A stretch of DNA of 63,427 bases from an uncultured bacterium (GTDB lineage Bacteria > Bacillota > Clostridia > Lachnospirales > Lachnospiraceae), in assembly GCA_947177425.1 (NCBI GenBank), contig CAMWUN010000019.1:1-63427 (forward strand), given 5' to 3'. Shown in pieces: positions 44,101 to 53,632 of the stretch. Made by a program: the position numbers and the translations under genes. Positions within the stretch are counted from its first letter, which is position 1, and each line of letters opens with the position of its first letter. The notes under the pieces were generated by a model. It was not told where the DNA came from. It was given only the letters and a program-made list of their open reading frames with translations, and searched no databases.

Positions 44101-46732
44101 ACCAGTCGCTTCCCTCGTGGAGATCAATTTCCAACTGGACGGAAAAGTCCGCCGCCCGGCTCATTTCCTCTTCCAGTATGTTCTTCACCCTTTCCGCTTC
44201 TTCCTTCACGGTTTCAATCAGCAGTTCGTCGTGAACCTGTAAAATAAGCCTGGACTTTAATTTTTCTTCCTTAAGTCTTTTATGCACCCGGATCATTGCT
44301 ATCTTGATCACGTCCGCCGCAGTGCCCTGGATAGGGGAATTCATTGCCACCCGCTCACCAAAGGATCTTTGCATGAAGTTGCCGGAAGATAACTCCGGCA
44401 CCGGCCTCCTCCTTCCAAACAAAGTAGTGACATATCCCTTTTCCTTTGCCTCTGCCACGGATTTATCGAGAAAATTCTTTACTCCCGGATAGGTGGCAAA
44501 ATACTGCTCAATATATTCCGATGCTTCTTTCCTTGTGATACTTAAGTCCTGGCTTAATCCAAAGGAACTGATGCCATATACTATCCCAAAGTTCACCGCC
44601 TTGGCGTTTCTGCGCTGTAAATCCGTCACCTGCTCAAAAGGGATATGAAATACCTGGGACGCTGTAATCCGGTGAATGTCTGCGTGCATCCGGTAGGCTT
44701 CTATCAACTGCGCATCCTCTGACATATGGGCAAGAATCCGCAGTTCTATCTGGGAGTAGTCTGCATCCGTAAAGATGCAGCCCTCTTTTGGAACAAACAC
44801 CTTTCTGATTTTTCGCCCAAGCTCCATACGCATGGGAATATTCTGCAGGTTCGGATCTGTGGAACTGATGCGTCCTGTAGCCGTAATCGTCTGGTTAAAG
44901 GTGGAGTGGATACGGCTGTCCTTTCCGATAAAAGCATACAGTCCTTCCGCATAAGTGGATTTCAGCTTGGCAAGCCCTCTGTACTCCAGCACATCCGTCA
45001 CAATCTGATGGTCCGGGGCAAGCTTTTCCAGCACATCCGCCGCCGTGGAATAACCTGTCTTCGTCTTCTTCCCTCCGGGAAGGGATAATCTTTCAAAAAG
45101 GATTTCTCCTAACTGCTTAGGGGAATTGATATTAAATTCCACCCCTGCCTGCCCGTAAATTTTCTGCTCCAGTTCAGCGATTCTGCCTGTCAGCGCTTCC
45201 CCATATGCTTTCAGTTCTTCCGGCTTTACCAGAATTCCTTCCTTTTCCATATCATAAAGCACGTAGGTAAGGGGCATTTCTATCTCTTTCATAAGAACCG
45301 CCATTCCTGTTTCATCAAGCTTCTGCCGCAGAACAGGCGCTGCCATAAGGCTTACATAAGCAAGGAAGCAGGCATACTCCGTAAATTCTTCCGGCTTTTC
45401 CTCCAGCGCTTTCCCATTAGACAGTTTCCCGAACCGCTGGGCCCGTTCCGGAATCATCAGTCCCAGATATTCATTTGCCACGTCCGCAATGGAATAATCA
45501 TTTTTCAGAGGATTTAACAGATAGGCGGCCAGAATCACATCAAAAAACCTCTCTGTCCCGTCAGAGCCAAGATAGTCATAAGCCTGTTTGATTTCCCCGC
45601 AGGAAAGTTTCCCTTTAGCCCCCAGCGCCTCCATCTTTCCTTTCAGATATCCTTCCGTCAGCAATCCGCAACTGCGGATGAACACACATATGCCGTCATC
45701 AAAGGCAAGGGATATACCTGCAAGACCGTCCTCTCTTCCCGAATCCTTTATCACTGCAAGTCCCACTTCTTTTTCGGGATGTGCCATTGCTTTTTCAAAA
45801 GCTGCTTCCGCTTCCCCAAGCTCCTCTATCCGCCGGAACTGTCCTGTAATTTTATCATTGGAAACCCCTTTCTCAAACCGTGACAGGAGATTCTTAAATT
45901 CCAGCTTTTTCAAAGCCACATAGGCTTCCTGTGTATAGAAATCATGAACCTTTGCATCCTCAAAGGAATACTCTAATGGGCTGTCCACATTGATTGTGGC
46001 AAGAGTGCGGCTTAAATAGGCCAGTTCTTCATGGTTTTTCAAAGACTCCCGGATGGCGTTTTTCTTTACCTCATCTATATGGGCGTAAATATTGTCAAGG
46101 GAGCCGAACTGCATCATAAGTTCTGCCGCCGTCTTTTCCCCTACCTTGGGCACGCCGGGAATATTGTCCGCCGTATCTCCCATCAGTGCTTTCAAATCTA
46201 TAAACTGGAGGGGACTTACCTTATATTTTTCTTCCACATCCCGGGCATAATAATCCTCTATCTCTGTTTTACCGCCTCTGGTCTTTGGAATCCTGATTTT
46301 GATAACATCCGTGGCAATCTGCAGTAAATCCCTGTCCCCCGACACCAGACAGACAGCTTTTCCTTCCTTTTCCGCCCGTTTTGCAAGAGTGCCCAGAATG
46401 TCGTCCGCCTCGAATCCCGCCATCTCCATTGTCTTAATCCCCATGGCCCCAAGGACTTCCTTGAGCACAGGTACCTGCTCCCGCAGTTCTTCCGGCATAG
46501 GTTTCCTTGTTCCTTTGTACTCTTTATATATCTCATGCCGGAAGGTAGGCGCATGCACATCAAAAGCAACCGTCAGATAATCCGGGTTTTCTTCTTCCAG
46601 TATTTTAAACAGGATATTTAAAAATCCGTAAACCGCATTGGTATGCAGCCCTGCGCTGTTGGTAAGGTCAGGCACCCCGTAAAAGGCCCTGTTCAATATG
46701 CTGTGCCCGTCTATCAAAACTAACTTTTCCAT
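44087..46732 (-). CDS. polA: DNA polymerase I
   Basis: 881-residue repair and Okazaki-fragment polymerase. The N-terminal 5' nuclease domain opens LVLIDGHSILNRAFYG and includes GDRDLLQI. The middle domain keeps the fold but not the DxE proofreading residues (GLAGISLAFDDGICVF), as in other Firmicutes. Polymerase motifs DADYSQIELRILAHMS (A), RRNAKAVNFGIVYGIS (B) and QVHDELLIE (C) are intact. The ATG at 46732 has GAGGA upstream. Confidence 0.98.
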   Translation of the reverse strand: MEKLVLIDGHSILNRAFYGVPDLTNSAGLHTNAVYGFLNILFKILEEENPDYLTVAFDVHAPTFRHEIYKEYKGTRKPMPEELREQVPVLKEVLGAMGIKTMEMAGFEADDILGTLAKRAEKEGKAVCLVSGDRDLLQIATDVIKIRIPKTRGGKTEIEDYYARDVEEKYKVSPLQFIDLKALMGDTADNIPGVPKVGEKTAAELMMQFGSLDNIYAHIDEVKKNAIRESLKNHEELAYLSRTLATINVDSPLEYSFEDAKVHDFYTQEAYVALKKLEFKNLLSRFEKGVSNDKITGQFRRIEELGEAEAAFEKAMAHPEKEVGLAVIKDSGREDGLAGISLAFDDGICVFIRSCGLLTEGYLKGKMEALGAKGKLSCGEIKQAYDYLGSDGTERFFDVILAAYLLNPLKNDYSIADVANEYLGLMIPERAQRFGKLSNGKALEEKPEEFTEYACFLAYVSLMAAPVLRQKLDETGMAVLMKEIEMPLTYVLYDMEKEGILVKPEELKAYGEALTGRIAELEQKIYGQAGVEFNINSPKQLGEILFERLSLPGGKKTKTGYSTAADVLEKLAPDHQIVTDVLEYRGLAKLKSTYAEGLYAFIGKDSRIHSTFNQTITATGRISSTDPNLQNIPMRMELGRKIRKVFVPKEGCIFTDADYSQIELRILAHMSEDAQLIEAYRMHADIHRITASQVFHIPFEQVTDLQRRNAKAVNFGIVYGISSFGLSQDLSITRKEASEYIEQYFATYPGVKNFLDKSVAEAKEKGYVTTLFGRRRPVPELSSGNFMQRSFGERVAMNSPIQGTAADVIKIAMIRVHKRLKEEKLKSRLILQVHDELLIETVKEEAERVKNILEEEMSRAADFSVQLEIDLHEGSDWYEAK

Positions 46733-46766
46733 GCTTTTCCTCATTTCTACATTACAATTTATCAAG

Positions 46767-47093
46767 TTAAAAAAGAACAATGAGCAGCGCCGCAAGGGTA
46801 ATGGCGGCTACAACCACAAGCCCGTCAAGGGCATACAAAAACCACTGCATGCTTTCGCGCATTCTTAAAGCATGCACAGACTCCTCCATCCGCAGTTCCA
46901 GTTCGCTTTTAAGGTCAAATACATTGCCGGCCTCCAGCCTTGCCAGACCTTCCAGCACAAGAAACTGAATGGTCAGTTCCTCTTTACATTCTTCACATTT
47001 ATTGATATGTTCCATGAATTCGCGCAAATCCTCTGTATCAAGGTCGTCTTCAAGAAATAATGGAATCATATTTTCAGCATCTTTACATTTCAT
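46767..47093 (-). CDS. Small zinc-finger membrane protein, anti-sigma-like
   Basis: 108 residues. The N-terminal part has the zinc-anti-sigma pattern H-x3-C-x2-C (HINKCEEC) with a first Cys in MKCKDAENMIPL, and the C-terminus is one membrane helix (LVVVAAITLAALLIVLF). That is the layout of ZAS anti-sigma factors, but no ECF sigma gene is adjacent. The start at 47093 has GGGGAT upstream. A promoter lies at 47124-47152. Its partner, if any, is elsewhere. Confidence 0.72.
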   Translation of the reverse strand: MKCKDAENMIPLFLEDDLDTEDLREFMEHINKCEECKEELTIQFLVLEGLARLEAGNVFDLKSELELRMEESVHALRMRESMQWFLYALDGLVVVAAITLAALLIVLF

Positions 47094-47123
47094 GACAAAT
47101 CCCCAGTGCCTATCTTTGCCCAC

Positions 47124-47152
47124 TTTATAAATATACACTAAATCCGTCCCAA
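47124..47152 (-). promoter_or_regulatory. Promoter for the anti-sigma-like gene
   Basis: Minus-strand -35 TTGGGA (47147-47152), 17-base spacer, -10 TATAAA (47124-47129). Confidence 0.55.
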
Positions 47153-47161
47153 AGTAAATAT

Positions 47162-47197
47162 AAAACGCTGTCACGCTTCACAAGGCAGCTTATTGTA
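47162..47197. repeat. CGCTTC...CAGCTTATT repeat, single copy
   Basis: AAAACGCTGTCACGCTTCA then CAAGGCAGCTTATTGTAA. It is related to the 35-bp tandem units at 4787-4891, including the CAGCTTATTGTAAG end. Confidence 0.7.
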
Positions 47198-47300
47198 AGT
47201 TACTTTTCACACAGACCTGCGCATTTACTGCGCTGGTCGTAAGAAAGTGATTCGAGAGTGTAAAAATCCCATTGCCGAAGGCAATTTTTGATGGATTTTT

Positions 47301-47330
47301 GCATGTTACTGGTCACGGCGTGAACGTAAC
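47301..47330. repeat. Dispersed palindrome, GTTACTGGTCACG family, copy 4
   Basis: GCATGTTACTGGTCACG followed by GCGTGAACGTAAC. A small hairpin ATTGCC-GAA-GGCAAT with a T-tract (47273-47290) precedes it. Lies in the 318-bp gap between nagA and the anti-sigma-like gene (47094-47411), which contains no ORF of note. Confidence 0.8.
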
Positions 47331-47344
47331 TATTGTAACAAAAG

Positions 47345-47385
47345 AGGAATACGGCAAACTGCCTGGGCAATTTGCCATATTCCTC
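47345..47385 (-). terminator. Terminator after nagA
   Basis: Long stem built from AGGAATA / TATTCCT and GGCAAA / TTTGCC around a TGCC/GGCA tip; on the minus strand it runs into CTTTTGTT. It lies 27 bases after the nagA stop. Confidence 0.8.
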
Positions 47386-47411
47386 CTGTTTTACGTTCAA
47401 TTTCCTGTAAC

Positions 47412-48548
47412 TTACAAAAGTTTTCCTTCAATGATGACCTGCTTCAGGGCCAGGTCTTCTTTTTTAAGGAGCACCACGCTGGCTTTCTTGCCGGGAGTAA
47501 TACTTCCGTACTGCTCATACAGCCCTACGCTTTTCGCCGGATTCACTGCCGCACATTTCACTGCCGATTCCAGGGGAACTCCCATCTTAAGCACTGCAGT
47601 GCGCATGCAGTCCATCAGATTGGTTGCAGAGCCTGCAATAGTGCCGTCCTTCAGGGTAGCCAGATTTCCAACCACCTTCACCGCCTGCCCGCCGAGACTG
47701 TAATCTCCATCCTCAAGGCCCGTAGCCATCATACTGTCACTGATAAAGATAATACGGTCATCACCGAACATCTTAAAAGTCGTCCTCACTGCTGCCGGAT
47801 GAATATGAACGCCATCACAGATCAATTCCACCTCCGCCTTATGGGTGTCTGCCGCCGCCCCCACAAGTCCCGGCGCCCTGTGTGTATAAGGATTCATAGC
47901 ATTGTAAAGATGAGTGACATGGCTTGCCCCCTTTTCAAAAGCTGCAATAGCTGTATCATAATCAGTTGCTGTATGGGCAAGGGAAATCACTACCTCCCCG
48001 TGCTTTTTCTCTATAAAGTCCATGGCATCTTCCACTTCCGGGGCAATGGCAATCAGCTTCACAATATTTCCGGAAGCTTTATTTAATTTGTCGAACATGG
48101 CAATATCCGGCTTCCTGATATAAGCGCCGTTTTGGGCGCCCTTTTTGCTCTCTGCCACAAAAGGCCCTTCCATGTTGATTCCGCAGAGTCTTGCCCGCTT
48201 TTCCTTAAGTCCCTCTTCCCGGTACTCTTTTGCCGCCTGGCAGATTCCTAAAAGGGTATCCTCCCCAAGGGTCATGGTAGCCGGAACAATGTTTGTCACT
48301 CCCACCAAAGCCTCATAAGCAGCCATGGCGTCAATGGCTTCCCTGGTTCCATCGCAGAAGTCATGTCCCATACATCCATGGAAATGAATGTCTGTAAGTC
48401 CAGGTATAGCATAACAGCCTGTACCATCCACTTCCGTCCTGTCGCTTACCTTTTCTTCCGAGTCTGTAAAGCAGTCTTCTTCTATATAAATATCACGGTT
48501 TAAAAATCTTCCGTCCTCTGTATAGACACTGGCATTTTTAATAATCAT
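47412..48548 (-). CDS. nagA: N-acetylglucosamine-6-phosphate deacetylase
   Basis: Removes acetate from GlcNAc-6-P to give glucosamine-6-P in the cytoplasm. The metal-binding DIHFHGCMGHDF, the SLAHTATDYD and CDGVHIHPAA ligands and the FISDSMMATG catalytic Asp region are present. 378 residues. It lies 55 bases after nagB and shares its promoter. It is the meeting point of the PTS-imported GlcNAc-6-P and the NanE product of the locus at 61-62.7 kb. Confidence 0.97.
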   Translation of the reverse strand: MIIKNASVYTEDGRFLNRDIYIEEDCFTDSEEKVSDRTEVDGTGCYAIPGLTDIHFHGCMGHDFCDGTREAIDAMAAYEALVGVTNIVPATMTLGEDTLLGICQAAKEYREEGLKEKRARLCGINMEGPFVAESKKGAQNGAYIRKPDIAMFDKLNKASGNIVKLIAIAPEVEDAMDFIEKKHGEVVISLAHTATDYDTAIAAFEKGASHVTHLYNAMNPYTHRAPGLVGAAADTHKAEVELICDGVHIHPAAVRTTFKMFGDDRIIFISDSMMATGLEDGDYSLGGQAVKVVGNLATLKDGTIAGSATNLMDCMRTAVLKMGVPLESAVKCAAVNPAKSVGLYEQYGSITPGKKASVVLLKKEDLALKQVIIEGKLL

Positions 48549-48603
48549 AGAAATTGCTTCTCCCTTCTGCCCGTCAAAAACACTTTAAAAATAATATACG
48601 GTT

Positions 48604-49332
48604 TTATTTTACGAGAGACAGTGCTGCCTCATCGGCTACGATGGTAACATCATTGTGAAGCTGGAGCACAGAAGCCTGCACCTGAGGAGTGATAGGCCCA
48701 AAGAAAGCTTCCTTTATAATGGCAGCCTTATCCTCGCCGCTTACCACTACCAGGATTTTCTTTGCCTGCATAATCGTCTTGATTCCCATAGTATATGCCT
48801 GCTTGGGAACGTCATCTATAGATGCAAAAAATCTCTGGTTTGCCTTCACGGTAGATTCTGTTAAGTTTACGCAATGGGTTTCTGCTTCAAATGCCGTACC
48901 CGGCTCATTAAAACCAATATGTCCGTTGTGCCCAAGACCTAAAAGCTGTAAATCCACGCCGCCCACACTGGCAATCACTTTATCATAATCAGAACATGCC
49001 TTCTCACTGTCCGGTTCCATTCCATCTGGCAGGAAGGTTCTTTTAAGATTAATATTCACTTTGCTGAACAAATTGTTATTCATGAAATAATAGTAACTCT
49101 GGTCATTGTCCCTTGGCAGTCCTTTATACTCGTCCAGATTTACCGTCGTAACTTCTGAGAAATCCAGATCTCCCTTCTCATACCACTCTACCAGTTGCGC
49201 ATATGTTCCAATGGGAGTCGAACCTGTGGCCAGTCCCAAAACACAGTTAGGTTTCATGATCACCTGGGCGGAAATGATATTCGCTGCCTTCCTGCTCATG
49301 TCATTATAATCCTTTGCTCTGACTATTTTCAT
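48604..49332 (-). CDS. nagB: Glucosamine-6-phosphate deaminase
   Basis: Converts glucosamine-6-P to fructose-6-P and ammonia. Signatures GLATGSTPIGTYAQLVEWY, VNLDEYKGL and LGLGHNGHIGFNEP are intact. 242 residues, the shorter Gram-positive type. AGGAG precedes the ATG; a strong promoter lies at 49384-49412. First gene of the nagB-nagA unit. Confidence 0.98.
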   Translation of the reverse strand: MKIVRAKDYNDMSRKAANIISAQVIMKPNCVLGLATGSTPIGTYAQLVEWYEKGDLDFSEVTTVNLDEYKGLPRDNDQSYYYFMNNNLFSKVNINLKRTFLPDGMEPDSEKACSDYDKVIASVGGVDLQLLGLGHNGHIGFNEPGTAFEAETHCVNLTESTVKANQRFFASIDDVPKQAYTMGIKTIMQAKKILVVVSGEDKAAIIKEAFFGPITPQVQASVLQLHNDVTIVADEAALSLVK

Positions 49333-49383
49333 TTTAATCTCTCCTTTTCCAAATATTATTTGAATTTATAATATTATTTATAT

Positions 49384-49412
49384 ATTATAATGAAACTTTG
49401 TCACTTTGTACA
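49384..49412 (-). promoter_or_regulatory. Promoter for nagB-nagA
   Basis: Minus-strand -35 TGTACA (49407-49412), 17-base spacer, perfect -10 TATAAT (49384-49389). No clear NagR/DasR or CcpA operator was recognised in the 276-base gap 49333-49608. Confidence 0.6.
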
Positions 49413-49503
49413 TGAATTATCTTGTTCATTTTTGCATATCTGAATCATTTTTTTGCACTTTACACTAAAAAATGCATAAATTTTAAACTCTCCGCACTCT
49501 ACG

Positions 49504-49532
49504 AAAATACCGGAGGCCCCTTGGGGCCTCCG
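49504..49532 (-). terminator. Terminator-like hairpin after nagE
   Basis: Perfect GC-rich stem CGGAGGCCCC / GGGGCCTCCG with a two-base gap; TATTTT follows on the minus strand. It separates the PTS operon from nagB. Confidence 0.75.
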
Positions 49533-49608
49533 ACATGCTAGGATTTCCGGTATTATTTGTATGAATCATGCCGTCAACATCCATTATACTGCCAGCATTT
49601 GCAATACC

Positions 49609-51066
49609 TTATAACATCTTCTTCATCTCGTCAGCTACAAACTGTACTTTCGTACCAACTATTACCTGTACAGATGTCTTGCTGGGCCTCATAACCCCTG
49701 CAACACCTGCTGACTTAATCTTCTTCTCGTCAATCTTTGTGTAATCCTTAATTTCCAGACGAAGTCTTGTTACACAGTTGTCAAGAGATTTCACGTTTCC
49801 TTTTCCGCCAAGTCCTTCCAGAACAATTTTAGCAACTTCTGTAAAGTTATCATTGGAAAGGACTACTCTCTTTTCAGCTTCTAAGTCATCGTCTTCCCTG
49901 CCGGGTGTCTTAAAGTCAAACTTTGTGATGGCAAAACGGAATACTGCATAGTAGATAACGCCGACTACCAGACCAACCGGAATTAAGAACCATGGATTCT
50001 GTGCCAGTGGTGTGAAAGAACTAAGTACCATATCTACAGCGCCGCCGGAGAAGGAGAAACCTGCCCTGATGGGAAGCGCAACAGTGATTGCCGCTGTAAC
50101 GCCTGCCAGTAATGCATGAACAAGATATAAGCCGGGAGCCAGGAACATAAATGCAAATTCGATAGGCTCTGTAACACCTGTGAAGAAGGAACAGAATGCA
50201 GCCGATGTGAGCAGGCCGTAAACTACCTTTTTCCTTCCAGGTTTCGCTGACTGATACATAGCCAGACATGCTGCAGGAAGACCGAACATCATGAACGGGA
50301 AGAATCCTGTCATGTACATACCTGTCTGTCCGTAAGTACCTGTATTGTTCCAGAAGTTGCTAAGGTCGTTGATATTGGCAACGTCAAACCAGAATACGGA
50401 GTTAAGTGCATGGTGCAGACCAAACGGAATCAGTAATCTGTTAAAGAATGCATAAATACCTGCGCCGATAGCTCCAAGGCTGGAAATGCCCTGGCCAAGT
50501 CCAACAAGCGCTGTATAAACCAAAGGCCATACAAAGAAAAGAACTGCTGATGCAAGGATTGAACAAATTGCCGTAACGATTGCTACCGCACGCTTGCCGC
50601 TGAAGAATGAAAGCGCGTCGGGAAGCTTTACGCTCTTGAATTTATTGTAGCATGATGCACCAATCAGACCAGCTAAAATACCAATAAACTGGTTGTTGAT
50701 TCTGCCAAATGCCGGATTGGCATCTTTTCCTGTAAGTCCGGCAATCGTGCCGCTGCTAAGCAGTGTGGTAATCATTAAGAAAGAAACAAGCCCTGCCAGG
50801 CCGGCTGTACCGTCGTTGTCGTCAGACATGCCGACTGCCACGCCGATTGCAAACAAAAACGGCATATTGTCAATAAGCGCGCCGCCTGCCTTGATCAAAA
50901 ACAGTCCGATGGTATAAGCAAAGCCGCCTGCTGTAAATCCAGCCACTTCACCGGCCATGGCTGCCGGAGCGAGTATGTAACCAACACCCATTAAGATACC
51001 GCACACAGGCAGACAGGCAACTGGAAGCATCAATGACTTACCAATTCGTTGTAAAAATTTCATCAT
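49609..51066 (-). CDS. nagE: PTS transporter EIICB, N-acetylglucosamine type
   Basis: 485-residue sugar transporter. The N-terminal about 375 residues form the glucose/GlcNAc-family EIIC channel (IPFGLHHALNSVFWFDV and GVTEPIEFAFMFLAP). The C-terminal EIIB has the phosphocysteine in SLDNCVTRLRLEI. No EIIA is attached; that is encoded by crr four genes upstream. The GlcNAc assignment rests on the IIC motifs and on the adjacent nagB-nagA. Confidence 0.9.
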   Translation of the reverse strand: MMKFLQRIGKSLMLPVACLPVCGILMGVGYILAPAAMAGEVAGFTAGGFAYTIGLFLIKAGGALIDNMPFLFAIGVAVGMSDDNDGTAGLAGLVSFLMITTLLSSGTIAGLTGKDANPAFGRINNQFIGILAGLIGASCYNKFKSVKLPDALSFFSGKRAVAIVTAICSILASAVLFFVWPLVYTALVGLGQGISSLGAIGAGIYAFFNRLLIPFGLHHALNSVFWFDVANINDLSNFWNNTGTYGQTGMYMTGFFPFMMFGLPAACLAMYQSAKPGRKKVVYGLLTSAAFCSFFTGVTEPIEFAFMFLAPGLYLVHALLAGVTAAITVALPIRAGFSFSGGAVDMVLSSFTPLAQNPWFLIPVGLVVGVIYYAVFRFAITKFDFKTPGREDDDLEAEKRVVLSNDNFTEVAKIVLEGLGGKGNVKSLDNCVTRLRLEIKDYTKIDEKKIKSAGVAGVMRPSKTSVQVIVGTKVQFVADEMKKML

Positions 51067-51126
51067 AAAGTTGTACCCCCTTCTCTCTTAGTTTCGCCCT
51101 AGCCACGAAACATTTACATTTTTAAT

Positions 51127-51387
51127 TTATAGATTAGCCTTCAGAAAATCCTCCACTGCTTTTGCAGCGGCTTCTTCGTCAGGTCCTTCTACCTTAACTG
51201 TTATGTTGGTGCCTTTCGTAGCCCCAAGCCCCATAAGGGACATAATGCTTTTCGCGCTTACATCTGCGCCGCCCTCTTTGGCCATTGTAATCTTGCTGCC
51301 GAAACCTGCCACTAATTTTGCAAGCTGCCCTGCCGGCCTTGCATGAATGCCAAGAGCGTCATTGATTGTGTAGGTAAATGTTTTCAT
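51127..51387 (-). CDS. ptsH: Phosphocarrier protein HPr
   Basis: 86-residue PTS phosphocarrier. The active His15 is in GIHARPAG and the regulatory serine (Ser47 here, Ser46 equivalent) in AKSIMSLMGLG, so HprK/CcpA-type control is possible. AGGAGG precedes the ATG. It lies between ptsI and nagE. Confidence 0.97.
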   Translation of the reverse strand: MKTFTYTINDALGIHARPAGQLAKLVAGFGSKITMAKEGGADVSAKSIMSLMGLGATKGTNITVKVEGPDEEAAAKAVEDFLKANL

Positions 51388-51399
51388 TTTTTTATCCTC

Positions 51400-53013
51400 C
51401 TATATTTCTCTTATTGCTTTCCTAAGCCCAAGCACATATGTCGGGGACACGGACAGTTCATCCACTCCCATATCCACAAAAGTTTTGGTAAGGCTGGTAT
51501 CGCTTGCCAGTTCCCCGCAGATACCTACCCAGATATTTTCCCTGTGCCCGTTCTCCACCGTCATCTGTATCAGTTTCAGCACAGCTTTGTGGTGGAGGTC
51601 GCATACCTTTTCCAGCTTCTGGTTCTGCCTGTCAATAGCCAGCGTATACTGGGTCAGGTCGTTTGTTCCGATGCTGAAAAATTCCACTTCCTTTGCAAGT
51701 TCATCGCTTATGACGGCCGCCGCCGGCGTCTCTATCATGATCCCCAGTTCAACTTCTCCCATTGCAATGTTTTCACTGGTAAGCTCTTTCTTTACTTCCT
51801 CCACGATTTCTTTGATCTTCCTGATTTCCTCCACAGAGATAATCATGGGGAACATAATGGATGCGGTGCCAAATGCACTGGCCCGGTAAATCGCCCTGAG
51901 TTGTGTCTTGAAGACTTCCGGTCTGTCCAGGCAGATACGGATTGCACGGTATCCCATAGCCGGATTCTCCTCCGGGTCCAGTTTGAAATAATCGGCTTTC
52001 TTGTCAGCGCCTATATCCAGTGTCCTGATGATAACTTTCTTGCCATTCATCTTCTGAAGGACTGCCTTATAACTCTCAAACTGTTCTTCCTCTGTAGGAT
52101 AGTCATCCTTCCCAAGATAAAGGAACTCGCTTCTGAAAAGGCCGATGCCGCCGCCATCCGCTTTCAGCACCCTGTCAACATCTTCCACATTGCCTATGTT
52201 ACAATAGACATTGACTCTGCGTCCGTCTCTGGTGACGTTTTCCTGTCCGATAAGCTTTTTCAGTTCTTCTGTTTCTTTCAGCCACTTCTCCCTATTTGCA
52301 AGCATGTCGTTTAAAATGTCTTCATCCGGGTCGATAATAAACTCCCCGTTATAACCGTCCACCACTGCCATTTTCCCATGATATTTGTCAAGAAGTTCCA
52401 CATCCGTATTGACCATGGATGGAAGGTTCATACTTCTTGCCAGAATCGCCGTGTGGGAACTGGCCGAACCATGGACAGTGACAAAGGCGTAAATCTTGCT
52501 CTTATCCATCTGGATCGTCTCGCTTGGCGTCAAATCCTCCGCCAGCAGAATGACAGGCTCCCTTGAATCAATGCTGGTCTGCCCTACCCCCGACAGAATA
52601 TCTATCACTCTTCCAGAAATATCTAAAACGTCCGCGCTTCTGGCACGCATATATTCATCGTCCATTGCCGCAAACATGGCGGAATACTTATCCCCGGCTT
52701 CCTGTACGGCAAATTCTGCGTTACAGCCCTGTGCAATCAAAGCTTTAATTTCATCCAGATACCCTTCATCCTCCAGCATCATCTTATGCACATCGAAAAT
52801 CATCGCCTGTTCTTCGCCCACGGTTTCAAGGGCATTTTTATACAGAGACTCCAACTGCTCTCCAGCCTGGGCAACCGCCTGCATAAGACGCTCCTGCTCC
52901 TTATCCACATCTTCAATCTGTTTCTTTACCGGCGCAAATTTACCGCTTCTGTAAACATATATCCTGCCGACAGCAATTCCTTTCAGAACACTTTTACCAG
53001 TACACTTAATCAT
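51400..53013 (-). CDS. ptsI: PTS enzyme I
   Basis: 537-residue cytoplasmic kinase that starts the phosphotransfer chain from PEP. The active His187 is in GSASSHTAILARSMNLPS, and the PEP-binding GIGLFRSEFLYL, RTLDIGADK and GIMIETPAA segments are present. GGAGGAAGG precedes the ATG. It is only 14 bases after crr, so EIIA, EI, HPr and EIICB form one transcript here. Confidence 0.97.
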   Translation of the reverse strand: MIKCTGKSVLKGIAVGRIYVYRSGKFAPVKKQIEDVDKEQERLMQAVAQAGEQLESLYKNALETVGEEQAMIFDVHKMMLEDEGYLDEIKALIAQGCNAEFAVQEAGDKYSAMFAAMDDEYMRARSADVLDISGRVIDILSGVGQTSIDSREPVILLAEDLTPSETIQMDKSKIYAFVTVHGSASSHTAILARSMNLPSMVNTDVELLDKYHGKMAVVDGYNGEFIIDPDEDILNDMLANREKWLKETEELKKLIGQENVTRDGRRVNVYCNIGNVEDVDRVLKADGGGIGLFRSEFLYLGKDDYPTEEEQFESYKAVLQKMNGKKVIIRTLDIGADKKADYFKLDPEENPAMGYRAIRICLDRPEVFKTQLRAIYRASAFGTASIMFPMIISVEEIRKIKEIVEEVKKELTSENIAMGEVELGIMIETPAAAVISDELAKEVEFFSIGTNDLTQYTLAIDRQNQKLEKVCDLHHKAVLKLIQMTVENGHRENIWVGICGELASDTSLTKTFVDMGVDELSVSPTYVLGLRKAIREI

Positions 53014-53027
53014 CCGGCCCTTCCTCC

Positions 53028-53513
53028 TTACTTCACACAGGTAATTACTTCCTCTCCTGTCTCAACCATCCCTTCCGTCTTACAGGTAATTGAGGAAAAA
53101 TCAGGTGTATTGCATATAATCATGGGCGTTACTGTATCGTATCCGGCTTTCCTGATTTCATCAATATCAGCTTCAAGGATTAAATCCCCTGCTTTTACAT
53201 TCTGTTCCGGCTCTGCCAGCGTGTGGAAAAACTGCCCTTTCAACTGTACCGTATCCAGGCCCACATGGATTAATATTTCTACTCCCTCCGGCGTAGTCAG
53301 CCCAATGGCATGGCCGGTAGGAAATACTGTCGTGATCACGCCGTCCGCCGGCGCCTTTATTTTTCCGTCAGCAGGCTTTATGGCAATACCCTTTCCCAGT
53401 ATTTCCTCTGCAAAAGTCGGATCTGCAACTTCGCTGATAGGAATACATTCTCCCTTTACCGGAGCTGTAATCACGGTTCCCTTTTTTCCTTTCATAAAAT
53501 CAAACAACCCCAT
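53028..53513 (-). CDS. crr: PTS EIIA component, glucose family
   Basis: 161-residue EIIA-Glc type phosphocarrier. The active His83 is in ILIHVGLDTVQLKG and the partner His68 in PTGHAIGL. It can phosphorylate the EIIB of nagE, which lacks its own EIIA. GGAGG precedes the ATG. First PTS gene after the antiterminator gene, 119 bases downstream of it. Confidence 0.95.
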   Translation of the reverse strand: MGLFDFMKGKKGTVITAPVKGECIPISEVADPTFAEEILGKGIAIKPADGKIKAPADGVITTVFPTGHAIGLTTPEGVEILIHVGLDTVQLKGQFFHTLAEPEQNVKAGDLILEADIDEIRKAGYDTVTPMIICNTPDFSSITCKTEGMVETGEEVITCVK

Positions 53514-53632
53514 AACAATTCCTCCGTTTCCATTAATTTTGTCCTATATGATATAGCGCAGTTCCATGACGGAACCTCTCTATAAATATTTATAAATATT
53601 TAGCATTTTTATACTCAGCATCTATATGGTAT

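Noticed and set aside
43300-44247. 315-residue plus-strand frame across coaE and the FtsA-like gene
   Set aside because: It is opposite two clear genes, crosses their junction and has no recognisable domain.
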